Assembly: GCF_007097365.1 (NCBI RefSeq)
Contig: NZ_VJZR01000007.1
Span: forward strand, 1-64,000
Reading direction: 5' to 3'
DNA length: 64,000 bases
Source of the DNA: Flavobacterium franklandianum
GTDB lineage: Bacteria > Bacteroidota > Bacteroidia > Flavobacteriales > Flavobacteriaceae
Shown: positions 8,478 through 16,245 of the stretch, in pieces
How the letters are laid out: every line of letters begins with the position of its first letter
Position numbering within the stretch: the first letter of the stretch is position 1
Notes under the pieces: generated by a model
What the model saw: the letters and a program-made list of their open reading frames with translations, nothing else
Database searches by the model: none
Told to the model about the DNA's origin: nothing
Program-made: the position numbers and the translations under genes

Positions 8478-9266
8478 ATGAACAAATCTATACTCTGTAT
8501 ATTACTGGGAATTAGTATTTTTTATACTTCTTGCATCCCTATTAAAGACCTTGTCTATCTTCAGAATAAAAAGGGTACTTCAACTGATGTTCCTATTTCT
8601 GAGGTGATGTTAAAGCCTTACCGACTTCAGGTGAATGACGTTTTGAGTATTACTATCAAAGCAGATGATCCAAAATTAGTAACCATTTTTAACACTACAA
8701 ATAGTGGAGAAACGGGTAACAGTAATTCCTCTTTGTACTTTTCGGGTTATACGGTAGATGATCATGGAGTAATTCGTATTCCAGTTTTGGGCGAAGTAAC
8801 AGCCATTGGCTATACTGTGGAAGAATTAAGATTAAGTATTGAGAAACAACTTCTGGATGAGTATTTCAAAAAAGAAGCTAATATTTTTGTTATTGTACGT
8901 TTGGGTGGATTCAAATATACTATCAATGGTGAGGTAGGAAGCATGGGGACAAAGTTTCTTTTTCAGGATCACGTCAACATTATGGAAGCTATCGCCAATT
9001 CAGGTGATATCACTATAACTGGAGATCGAAAATCGGTGACCATAATTCGTCAATCTCCTTCTGGAACAGAAATGCACGACATCGATCTTACCGACATTAA
9101 TGTGATGCAATCTCCCTATTATAATTTGCAACCCAACGATTACATATACGTAAAACCACTCAAACAAAAAACTTGGGGAACAGGAAAAACAGGGATTGAA
9201 TCGCTTTCCACTATTATTACCCTTATTTCTTTAGTTACCACAGCTTTAGTTATATTGAAATTATAA
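8478..9266 (+). CDS. Wza-like polysaccharide export lipoprotein (copy 2)
   Basis: 262 residues. The signal peptide ends in a lipobox at Cys19 (FYTSC) with PIKDLVYLQN directly after, a layout shared with the other two copies. A Poly_export domain (LQVNDVLSITIKADDP, about 50-65), SLBB-type repeats (IPVLGEVTAIGYTVEEL; YTINGEVGSMGT) and a C-terminal hydrophobic helix complete it. Predicted outer-membrane export channel. The kinase gene starts 13 bases after the stop, so the two are surely cotranscribed and should work as one trans-envelope complex. Confidence 0.88.
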   Translation: MNKSILCILLGISIFYTSCIPIKDLVYLQNKKGTSTDVPISEVMLKPYRLQVNDVLSITIKADDPKLVTIFNTTNSGETGNSNSSLYFSGYTVDDHGVIRIPVLGEVTAIGYTVEELRLSIEKQLLDEYFKKEANIFVIVRLGGFKYTINGEVGSMGTKFLFQDHVNIMEAIANSGDITITGDRKSVTIIRQSPSGTEMHDIDLTDINVMQSPYYNLQPNDYIYVKPLKQKTWGTGKTGIESLSTIITLISLVTTALVILKL

Positions 9267-9279
9267 ATAAAATCAAAAA

Positions 9280-11739
9280 ATGTTAGATATAAAGGATTTT
9301 TCAATTTTTGAAGCCGAAACGGGATTTGATTTTAAAGGATTTCTAATTAAAATTGGAAGTTATTGGAAATGGTTTTTGCTGAGTTTGGCTATTACTTTCA
9401 CCATTGCATATCAAGTTAATATCCGAAAAGAAAAGATTTATAGTATGGAAACTGTAATCTCCGTAAAGGAAGAAACAAATCCACTATTTACGTCTAATAC
9501 CAGTTTGGTTTTCAATTGGGGAGGAACATCCGATCAGGTTCAAACTATTGGCACAACCCTTCAATCTCGTTCTCATAATGAGTTGGTTGTCGATAAACTA
9601 CAATATTATATAAGTTATTTTGCACAGGGCAAATACAATCTTGTAGATGCTTATGGAGCTGCGCCTTTTTATGTCACTATCGACAAATCCAGAGCTCAGC
9701 TTTCAGGGGCACTCATAAAAGTTAAATTTTTGAGTGAAAGTGAATATGAAATCCGAATTCCATTTACAGGAAATGCGGCTTCATTGATTACCTATTCCGA
9801 TAATTCTTACAGTACCACTTCGGTAGAAATTGGCGATTTTGTTAAACGATACAAAGTGGGCGAGGTAGTTTCTTTACCGTTTTTGAATTGGAAACTGCAA
9901 ATAAAAGACAATCCTGGATTATACAAAGGGAACGAATATTTTGTTCAATTTAATAATTTTGATGGTACGGTTTCTGGGTATCGAGGAATCAATGTGAAGA
10001 CGGATGATAAAGGAGGTTCTGTCATAACGCTTGGTATGACGGGAACTAATAAAGCTCGAATGGTCGAATATTTGAATGCGACCGTAAAAATGCTCATCAA
10101 AAGACAACTAGACGGTAAAAATCAATTTGCTACTAATACCATCCGCTTCATCGACAGCACTCTTGTGGCGATGGAGTCACAATTGAAAGAAACCACCAAC
10201 GAGCTCAAATCCTTTAGACAAGGCAAAAATATTTATGATATTGAGGGTGACGGTGCTAAATTTTCGGATAAAATGTTGGAATATGATGTCAAGAAAGATG
10301 AAATTGGTCGCAAGATAGCCTACTATAATTCTCTAAAATCGTATCTGAAAAGTAGTGTTGATTATTCCAAACTTCCAGCACCATCAGTGGCGGGAATAGA
10401 TGACCCCAATGTTGTGGTGAATGTGTCGAAACTAATTTCGCTTTCGACCCAACGATCAGAGATGGCTTATGCTGTTAAAAGTGAGAAGATTTTCAAAGAT
10501 TTCGACAATCAGATGGAAGCCATCAAGAAGGTATTGATGGAAAATATTACTACAGCAAAATCTGCCTTACAATACGACTTAGCGTTAGTAGAAAGTAAAA
10601 TCAATGAAGCTGAAAGTACAATCAAGCAGTTGCCCGAAGAGCAGCAAGAGTTAATCAAAATTAAAAGAAAATACGATTTAAGCGATAATATTTATAATTC
10701 TTTTCTTCAAAAAAGAAGCGAAGCCGATATCGTAAAAGCAGCAAATTTGTCGGACATCCATTTTATCGATCCTGCAAAAGACATAGGTGGAGGACTTATT
10801 GGGCCTAAAACATCTGTCAATTATGTTTTGGCTTTTTTTCTAGGTTTGCTTTTTCCCTTGCTCTTAGTTTTTGGAATTTTCTTTATTAACAATTCCATTC
10901 AAAACACAGATGATATTAGTAGGTTGACCCAAATACCGTTGATAGGAGTTATAGGATTGAGCAAAGATTCTAATAATTTAGCTGTTTATTCCAAACCCAA
11001 ATCAGCCTTGTCCGAATCATTTCGCGCCATTCGATCGTCACTACAATATTTATACAAAAAACAACATGTTTCAGGCGCAAAAACGTTGATGATAACGTCC
11101 TCTGTCAGCGGTGAAGGGAAAACATTTTGTTCTTTAAATATTGCTACAGTGTTTGCCTTAAGCGAAAAAAAGACCGTAATCATTGGTTTAGATTTGCGTA
11201 AACCCAAATTGTTTGAGGAATTTAATTTATCGAATGAGGTGGGAGTTGTCAATTATCTTATCAAGCAAAAAACAATTGATGAAATTATTAATCCTACTAA
11301 CATTCCTTTTCTTGATGTTATTTTATCGGGTCCCATACCTCCAAATCCTGCTGAGATGATTATGAGCGATGGAATGAGAGAAATGATAGAAGAGTTGAAG
11401 ACAAAATACGATTATATAATATTAGATACGCCCCCTGTCGGTTTGGTTTCTGATGCACTGGAATTAGCTCAATATTGTGATGTTACTTTGTACATCGTGA
11501 GACAGAATTTTACCAAAAAAGATATGATTACTTTGCTCAACAACAGGGTAAAAAGAGGCGAGCTACACAATACCAGTATTATTTTGAATGGCTTCCAAAA
11601 CAAAGCCAAGTACGGAGCCGGATATGGTTACGGATATGGTTACGGATATGGTACTACAACCTACTCAAGCGGATACAATGAGGATGATAAACCTAGAAAT
11701 ATTCTTGAAAAAGCGCTCAGCAAATTAAGAAAATCATAA
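9280..11739 (+). CDS. Wzc-like polysaccharide copolymerase / tyrosine autokinase (copy 2)
   Basis: 819 residues. A Wzz-type membrane domain (transmembrane helices near 28-48 and 515-540) frames a periplasmic coiled-coil region, followed by a BY-kinase domain: Walker A SGEGKTF near residue 612, A' motif GLDLRKPK, Walker B ILDTPPVG. The C-terminus carries a Gly-Tyr cluster at about 780-795, encoded by near-perfect 12-base DNA repeats at 11620-11655. Predicted to set chain length and gate the Wza channel encoded just upstream. It differs from copy 1 across the periplasmic domain, so the copies are not recent duplicates. The epimerase gene starts 34 bases later. Confidence 0.9.
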   Translation: MLDIKDFSIFEAETGFDFKGFLIKIGSYWKWFLLSLAITFTIAYQVNIRKEKIYSMETVISVKEETNPLFTSNTSLVFNWGGTSDQVQTIGTTLQSRSHNELVVDKLQYYISYFAQGKYNLVDAYGAAPFYVTIDKSRAQLSGALIKVKFLSESEYEIRIPFTGNAASLITYSDNSYSTTSVEIGDFVKRYKVGEVVSLPFLNWKLQIKDNPGLYKGNEYFVQFNNFDGTVSGYRGINVKTDDKGGSVITLGMTGTNKARMVEYLNATVKMLIKRQLDGKNQFATNTIRFIDSTLVAMESQLKETTNELKSFRQGKNIYDIEGDGAKFSDKMLEYDVKKDEIGRKIAYYNSLKSYLKSSVDYSKLPAPSVAGIDDPNVVVNVSKLISLSTQRSEMAYAVKSEKIFKDFDNQMEAIKKVLMENITTAKSALQYDLALVESKINEAESTIKQLPEEQQELIKIKRKYDLSDNIYNSFLQKRSEADIVKAANLSDIHFIDPAKDIGGGLIGPKTSVNYVLAFFLGLLFPLLLVFGIFFINNSIQNTDDISRLTQIPLIGVIGLSKDSNNLAVYSKPKSALSESFRAIRSSLQYLYKKQHVSGAKTLMITSSVSGEGKTFCSLNIATVFALSEKKTVIIGLDLRKPKLFEEFNLSNEVGVVNYLIKQKTIDEIINPTNIPFLDVILSGPIPPNPAEMIMSDGMREMIEELKTKYDYIILDTPPVGLVSDALELAQYCDVTLYIVRQNFTKKDMITLLNNRVKRGELHNTSIILNGFQNKAKYGAGYGYGYGYGYGTTTYSSGYNEDDKPRNILEKALSKLRKS
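11620..11655 (+). repeat. in-frame 12-bp tandem repeat coding the Gly-Tyr tail
   Basis: GGATATGGTTAC repeats twice exactly, followed by a third copy matching in its first ten bases. Each unit encodes Gly-Tyr-Gly-Tyr, so slippage in whole units would change the number of phosphorylatable tyrosines without a frameshift. Confidence 0.7.
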
Positions 11740-11773
11740 TTTAAAAAAGAGGCTTGCCCTTATATACAATCGA

Positions 11774-12757
11774 ATGAAAGAAGCAGAAAAAACTATATTA
11801 ATAACAGGAGGAGCTGGATTTATCGGTTCTAATTTGTGTGATTATTTTTTATCCAAAGGGCATCAGGTGATTTGTTTGGATAATTTTGCTACCGGGCATC
11901 GACACAATCTAAAAGATTTTATCAATAATAAAAACTTTCGTTTGATAGAGGGGGATATTCGGAATTTGGTAGATTGTCAGAATGCTGTGAAAGGCGTGGA
12001 TTATGTTTTGCATCAGGCGGCTTTGGGTTCTGTGCCTCGTTCTATTAATGATCCCATTACTACCAATGATGTCAATGTTTCGGGTTTTTTGAATATGCTC
12101 GTGGCTTCGCGTGATGCCAATATAAAACGATTTGTTTATGCGGCCAGTTCTTCGACTTATGGGGATTCAGAAGGATTGCCGAAAGTGGAAGAGGTTATAG
12201 GGAAGCCGCTTTCGCCCTATGCCATCACTAAATATGTCAACGAATTGTATGCGGAAATATTCAGTAGAACCTATGGGTTGGAAACCATTGGTTTGCGGTA
12301 TTTTAATGTTTTTGGAAGAAAGCAAGATCCTAAAGGGGCTTATGCCGCTGTTATTCCAAAATTTGTGATGCAGTTGATGCAACTCGAAAGTCCGAAAATA
12401 AACGGAGACGGTAATTATTCGCGGGATTTCACTTATATTGATAATGTGATTCAAATGAATGAATTGGCGATGACCACCCAAAACCCAGCAGCCGTAAATA
12501 CTGTTTATAATACCGCGTATGGCGACCGAAATACCCTGAATAATTTGGTTGACTATTTAAAAGACTATCTATCCGAATTCAATCCGAAAATTGCTGATGT
12601 TGCCATAGCCTACGGTCCGAATCGAGTAGGAGATATTCCGCATTCGTTGGCGAGTATCGATAAAGCTAAAGTATTGTTGGGATATGAGCCGAAATATTCT
12701 TTGCAGGAAGGATTGAAGGAGGCTGTGAATTGGTATTGGGAGAATTTAACACCCTAA
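11774..12757 (+). CDS. UDP-GlcNAc C4-epimerase, TviC/WbpP-like
   Basis: 327 residues, an extended short-chain dehydrogenase. NAD-binding TGGAGFIGSN is at residues 11-20, the SSSTYG active-site strand near 125-130, and the YxxxK pair is Tyr149 and Lys153. Sequence style and neighbour match the TviC/WbpP family, which interconverts UDP-GlcNAc and UDP-GalNAc (or their acid forms). The next gene encodes a TviB/WbpO-type dehydrogenase; together such pairs make UDP-GalNAcA, the precursor of Vi antigen and several O-antigens. Base composition is more GC-rich than the glycosyltransferase genes around it, as is usual for conserved sugar-nucleotide genes. Confidence 0.85.
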   Translation: MKEAEKTILITGGAGFIGSNLCDYFLSKGHQVICLDNFATGHRHNLKDFINNKNFRLIEGDIRNLVDCQNAVKGVDYVLHQAALGSVPRSINDPITTNDVNVSGFLNMLVASRDANIKRFVYAASSSTYGDSEGLPKVEEVIGKPLSPYAITKYVNELYAEIFSRTYGLETIGLRYFNVFGRKQDPKGAYAAVIPKFVMQLMQLESPKINGDGNYSRDFTYIDNVIQMNELAMTTQNPAAVNTVYNTAYGDRNTLNNLVDYLKDYLSEFNPKIADVAIAYGPNRVGDIPHSLASIDKAKVLLGYEPKYSLQEGLKEAVNWYWENLTP

Positions 12758-12821
12758 TGGGGAGGTTAAAAGAAGAGGTTAAAATTAGGTTTCTACTACA
12801 GGAAACTATAAAATATAAATA

Positions 12822-14105
12822 ATGGAATCAAAAATTAAAATAGCCGTTATCGGTTTGGGATATGTAGGTTTGCCCTTGGCTCGATTGTTTGCCACCCAAT
12901 ATTCAGTGGTGGGATTTGATATCAATCAGTCCCGAATTGATTCCCTTAAACGGGGAATCGACAGTACACTTGAGATTGATTATGAAAGTTTACAGCAAGT
13001 ATTAGTGGAGACTTCGACTACGAATAATGGTTTGTATTGTACTTCGACCCTGGCTGAAATGGCCGATTGTACTTATTATATCGTTACGGTTCCCACCCCT
13101 GTGGACAAAAACAATCGTCCCGATTTGACCCCATTATACAAATCCAGCGAAACCGTTGGCCAAGTTTTGAAAAAAGGCGATATTGTCATTTATGAATCTA
13201 CGGTGTATCCGGGAGTTACTGAAGAGGAATGTGTTCCGGTATTAGAAAAAGTTTCAGGATTAACATTCAATGTTGATTTTTTTGCGGGATATTCTCCTGA
13301 AAGAATCAACCCAGGAGACAAAGAGCATACGGTAGATAAAATACTAAAAGTTACCTCGGGTTCTACTCCGGCAATAGGACAGAAAGTCAATGCCTTGTAC
13401 CAATCCGTTATCACTGCAGGAACCTATCTTGCGGCTTCAATAAAAGTAGCCGAAGCGGCTAAAGTTATCGAGAATTCGCAACGCGATATCAATATTGCCT
13501 TTGTTAATGAATTGGCCAAAATCTTCAATATTTTAGAAATTGATACTCATGCTGTTTTGGAAGCTGCAGGAACGAAATGGAATTTTCTTCCCTTTAAACC
13601 GGGATTGGTTGGCGGACACTGCATCGGTGTTGACCCTTATTATTTGGCACAAAAAGCACAGCAAAATGGGTATCATCCTGAAATAATTTTGGCCGGACGT
13701 CGTTTAAACGACAGTATGGGTGAGTATGTGGCTTCGCAGGTGGTCAAGCTGATGATCAAAAAAGGAATTACCATTAACGGAGCGAGTTTGTTGATGTTAG
13801 GGATTACCTTCAAGGAAAATTGTCCCGATGTTCGCAACACCAAAATTGTAGATGTCATTCGGGCATTAGAAGATTATGGTATAAAAATAAGTCTATATGA
13901 TCCTTGGGCTAATTCAGCAGAGGTTCAACACGAATATGGATTAACAAACAATAATCAAGCACCGACAGCTACTTTTGATGCTATAATTTTGGGGGTGGCT
14001 CACAAAGAATTTTTAGATTTGGATATTGATAGCCTCAGGAATACGAACAGTGTTGTTTATGATGTAAAAGGAATTTTAGGAGATAAAGCTGATGGGAAGT
14101 TGTAG
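12822..14105 (+). CDS. UDP-N-acetylhexosamine 6-dehydrogenase, TviB/WbpO-like
   Basis: 427 residues. The N-terminal Rossmann fold has [10 protein letters not shown] (residues 11-20). The middle carries [12 protein letters not shown] (about 154-165), typical of the UDP-GlcNAc/GalNAc dehydrogenase branch. The catalytic Cys267 lies in [12 protein letters not shown], and a C-terminal UDP-binding domain carries the [15 protein letters not shown] segment. It oxidises C6 of a UDP-N-acetylhexosamine with NAD+ to the uronic acid. Next to the TviC-like epimerase it most likely yields UDP-GalNAcA. Sixty-four bases separate the two genes; rfbB follows 65 bases later. Confidence 0.87.
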   Translation: MESKIKIAVIGLGYVGLPLARLFATQYSVVGFDINQSRIDSLKRGIDSTLEIDYESLQQVLVETSTTNNGLYCTSTLAEMADCTYYIVTVPTPVDKNNRPDLTPLYKSSETVGQVLKKGDIVIYESTVYPGVTEEECVPVLEKVSGLTFNVDFFAGYSPERINPGDKEHTVDKILKVTSGSTPAIGQKVNALYQSVITAGTYLAASIKVAEAAKVIENSQRDINIAFVNELAKIFNILEIDTHAVLEAAGTKWNFLPFKPGLVGGHCIGVDPYYLAQKAQQNGYHPEIILAGRRLNDSMGEYVASQVVKLMIKKGITINGASLLMLGITFKENCPDVRNTKIVDVIRALEDYGIKISLYDPWANSAEVQHEYGLTNNNQAPTATFDAIILGVAHKEFLDLDIDSLRNTNSVVYDVKGILGDKADGKL

Positions 14106-14170
14106 TTTCTAGGTAGCAGGTTGCCGAAGGCTGGTTTAGGATAAAAGTAGAAAGAGAAAAGATAAATAAA

Positions 14171-15217
14171 ATGAAAAAAATACTTATAACAGGTGGTGCT
14201 GGATTTATTGGATCGCATGTAGTTCGCCGTTTTGTAAAGCACTATCCAGAGTACCAAATTTTTAATTTGGATGCACTTACTTATGCAGGTAATTTGGAAA
14301 ATATTACCGATATCGAAAAACAGTCTAATTACACTTTTGTAAAAGGAGATATTACAGATGAATTTCTTATTGATCAGTTGTTTCAAGACCATTTGTTTGA
14401 TGGTGTCATCCATTTGGCAGCCGAATCGCATGTCGATCGGTCTATCGAAGATCCTATGGCTTTTGTAAAAACCAATGTGATAGGAACTGTCAATTTACTA
14501 AATGCTGCCAGAAAACAATGGGCAAATAACAGCGAAGGCAAACGTTTTTATCACGTGAGCACGGATGAGGTTTATGGTTCCTTGGGTGCCGAAGGCTTGT
14601 TTACCGAAACGACTCCATATGATCCCAATTCACCCTATTCAGCTTCTAAAGCTAGTTCTGACCATTTTGTAAGAGCCTATGGTGAAACTTATGGATTGCC
14701 TTTTGTCTTGACCAATTGTTCTAACAATTATGGACCCAATCATTTTCCTGAAAAATTAATTCCGTTGTTTATCAATAATATTATTAATAACAAACCTTTA
14801 CCGGTTTATGGTGACGGAAATTACACCCGCGACTGGTTGTTTGTTATCGATCATGCCGTAGCCATTGATTTGGTTTTTCACCAAGGCAGGAATCACGAAA
14901 CCTATAATATTGGCGGTTTTAACGAATGGAAAAACATCGATTTGGTTAAAGTATTGTGTCAAATTATGGACGCTAAATTGGGAAGAACTGCCGGTGAGTC
15001 GGAAAAACTAATTACTTATGTCAAAGACAGACCGGGACATGATTTGCGTTATGCTATCGATGCCAATAAAATAAACCAAGAATTGGGATGGAAGCCCTCA
15101 GTGACTTTCGAGCAAGGATTAGAAATTACCATCGATTGGTATTTGAATAATGAGGGATGGCTTAATAATGTGACTTCAGGCGATTATGAGAAGTATTATT
15201 TGAAGATGTATTCTTAG
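14171..15217 (+). CDS. rfbB: dTDP-glucose 4,6-dehydratase
   Basis: 348 residues, the family's normal length. TGGAGFIGSH is at residues 7-16. The active site shows STDEVYG with Thr131, Asp132 and Glu133, and the YxxxK pair Tyr156 and Lys160 (YSASK). It converts dTDP-glucose to dTDP-4-keto-6-deoxyglucose, step two of dTDP-L-rhamnose synthesis. The remaining enzymes RfbC, RfbD and RfbA are encoded 15 kb downstream at the end of the next cluster, so the pathway is complete but split. A heptamer array begins at the stop codon. Confidence 0.95.
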   Translation: MKKILITGGAGFIGSHVVRRFVKHYPEYQIFNLDALTYAGNLENITDIEKQSNYTFVKGDITDEFLIDQLFQDHLFDGVIHLAAESHVDRSIEDPMAFVKTNVIGTVNLLNAARKQWANNSEGKRFYHVSTDEVYGSLGAEGLFTETTPYDPNSPYSASKASSDHFVRAYGETYGLPFVLTNCSNNYGPNHFPEKLIPLFINNIINNKPLPVYGDGNYTRDWLFVIDHAVAIDLVFHQGRNHETYNIGGFNEWKNIDLVKVLCQIMDAKLGRTAGESEKLITYVKDRPGHDLRYAIDANKINQELGWKPSVTFEQGLEITIDWYLNNEGWLNNVTSGDYEKYYLKMYS

Positions 15218-15343
15218 AAGGTGGAGGTTAGAAGAGGGAAGTTAGGAGTTAGAAGTTAGAAGTGGTGAGTTAGAAGTTAGTATTAAGTACAAAGAATTAA
15301 GAAGTAAGACTTGAGTTCAAGGAGTAACGCATTAAGTTTAAGA
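15218..15343 (+). repeat. degenerate heptamer array between rfbB and upxY
   Basis: About eighteen consecutive 7-bp units in one phase from the rfbB stop: AAGGTGG, AGGTTAG, AAGAGGG, AAGTTAG, GAGTTAG, AAGTTAG, AAGTGGT, GAGTTAG, AAGTTAG, TATTAAG, TACAAAG, AATTAAG, AAGTAAG and further decaying units. Most end in TTAG or TAAG. It is purine-rich and shows no coding potential. It occupies most of the presumed leader of upxY. Confidence 0.75.
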
Positions 15344-15375
15344 ATAAATAACCCAAAACAGATAATAGGAAAACT

Positions 15376-15846
15376 ATGAATTGGTATGTTGTGTATACTA
15401 AACCCAAGTGGGAAAAGAAAGTAGCCGAGCGATTGAATACCATTGGTATTGTTACTTATTGTCCGCTGATTACCAAAGTAAGTCAATGGTCAGACCGAAA
15501 GAAAATAGTAAGTGTGCCTTTATTCAATTCCTATATTTTTGTTCAGATTGATGAAAAAAAACGAAATGAAATTTTTGAAGTAACAGGTGCTATTCGATAT
15601 TTATTTTGGTTGGGAAAACCGGCCTTAGTTAAAGATTCGGAAATAGAAATTATCAAGAATTGGCTTTCGGTTCCTGAGGAATTTGAAGTAGCTGTAGATC
15701 ATTGGAAAAAAGGGGATAAAATTGTGCTGGAATCGGGGCCTTTTGTAAGTCAGTCGGCCGTAATTCGAGAAGTCAAGCAAAACCATTATATTTTGATTTT
15801 AGAATCTTTAGGATGTGTTCTTAAAGTGAATAAAAAAGAGTCATAA
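15376..15846 (+). CDS. upxY: UpxY-family NusG-like transcription antiterminator
   Basis: 156 residues. A NusG N-terminal (NGN) domain opens with WYVVYTKPKWEKKVAERL (residues 3-20), followed by the YCPL segment and the PLFNSYIFVQ strand (about 53-62). A KOW-like C-terminal region starts near residue 115 (KKGDKIVLESGPF). In Bacteroides, UpxY proteins are specialised NusG paralogues that prevent premature termination in the leader of their own capsule operon. This gene opens the cluster that ends at 32937. It is flanked by imperfect direct repeats (15284-15308 and 15886-15908) and followed by a 399-base untranslated stretch. Confidence 0.88.
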   Translation: MNWYVVYTKPKWEKKVAERLNTIGIVTYCPLITKVSQWSDRKKIVSVPLFNSYIFVQIDEKKRNEIFEVTGAIRYLFWLGKPALVKDSEIEIIKNWLSVPEEFEVAVDHWKKGDKIVLESGPFVSQSAVIREVKQNHYILILESLGCVLKVNKKES

Positions 15847-15885
15847 TCTTTGTTTAAAAAATTAATAATTTAAATAAATACTTGC

Positions 15886-15908
15886 TAAGTACAAATTTAA
15901 GAAGTAAG
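15886..15908 (+). repeat. second copy of direct repeat flanking upxY
   Basis: Reads TAAGTACAAA, then TTTAAGAAGTAAG. It matches 15284-15308 upstream of upxY apart from a 2-base indel and one substitution. The copies are about 600 bases apart in the same orientation, enclosing upxY. Confidence 0.6.
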
Positions 15909-16013
15909 TGGTTTGTTGTTAGTAAAATAAGAGGTCAATAAAATGATTTATTTTAGCCGTTTCAACTGGGTGTTTTCTTTCTGTAAAATAGGTGCTATTT
16001 TTTTAATTTAATA

Positions 16014-16021
16014 TAAATTTG
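16014..16021 (+). promoter_or_regulatory. putative -7 element (TAAATTTG) upstream of SLBB gene
   Basis: An exact TAnnTTTG match 224 bases before the ATG at 16246 and downstream of the upxY stop. It would give the export and assembly genes a long leader containing the heptamer array. Confidence 0.45.
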
Positions 16022-16076
16022 CAAACGTTTGATAAAATAGTAGTGCCTGATGGGAGTTGCTGTGGCGAAGCCGTTG

Positions 16077-16160
16077 GAAGAGGGAAGTTAGAGGTTAGGG
16101 ATTAGAAGTTTCAATAAAGAGATTAGCTGCAATCTGCAATCTGCAATCTAAAATCTAAAA
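16077..16160 (+). repeat. heptamer array in the leader of the SLBB gene
   Basis: Twelve 7-bp units in one phase: GAAGAGG, GAAGTTA, GAGGTTA, GGGATTA, GAAGTTT, CAATAAA, GAGATTA, GCTGCAA, TCTGCAA, TCTGCAA, TCTAAAA, TCTAAAA. The unit changes along the array, but the 7-base phase holds throughout. Confidence 0.75.
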
Positions 16161-16245
16161 TATGTTGTTGGGCTATTTGCCTAGGTTATACTAAAAATTG
16201 TGGGATTGCGTTTTCTTTATAAAAATTTAAAATTAACTTTTCATT

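Larger units (their letters stand above)
15847..16245 (+). other. 399-base untranslated region between upxY and the SLBB gene
   Basis: No supported gene. In order: an A/T-rich stretch, a second copy of the TAAGTACAAA...AAGTAAG repeat (15886-15908), a 22-codon frame at 15943 not believed to be a gene, a promoter-like TAAATTTG (16014-16021), and a heptamer array (16077-16160). If the promoter is used, the SLBB gene has a leader of about 220 bases, a plausible target for UpxY. Confidence 0.55.

Noticed and set aside
15943..16011. 22-codon frame between upxY and the SLBB gene
   Set aside because: Too short, no family, and it ends just where the promoter-like element lies.
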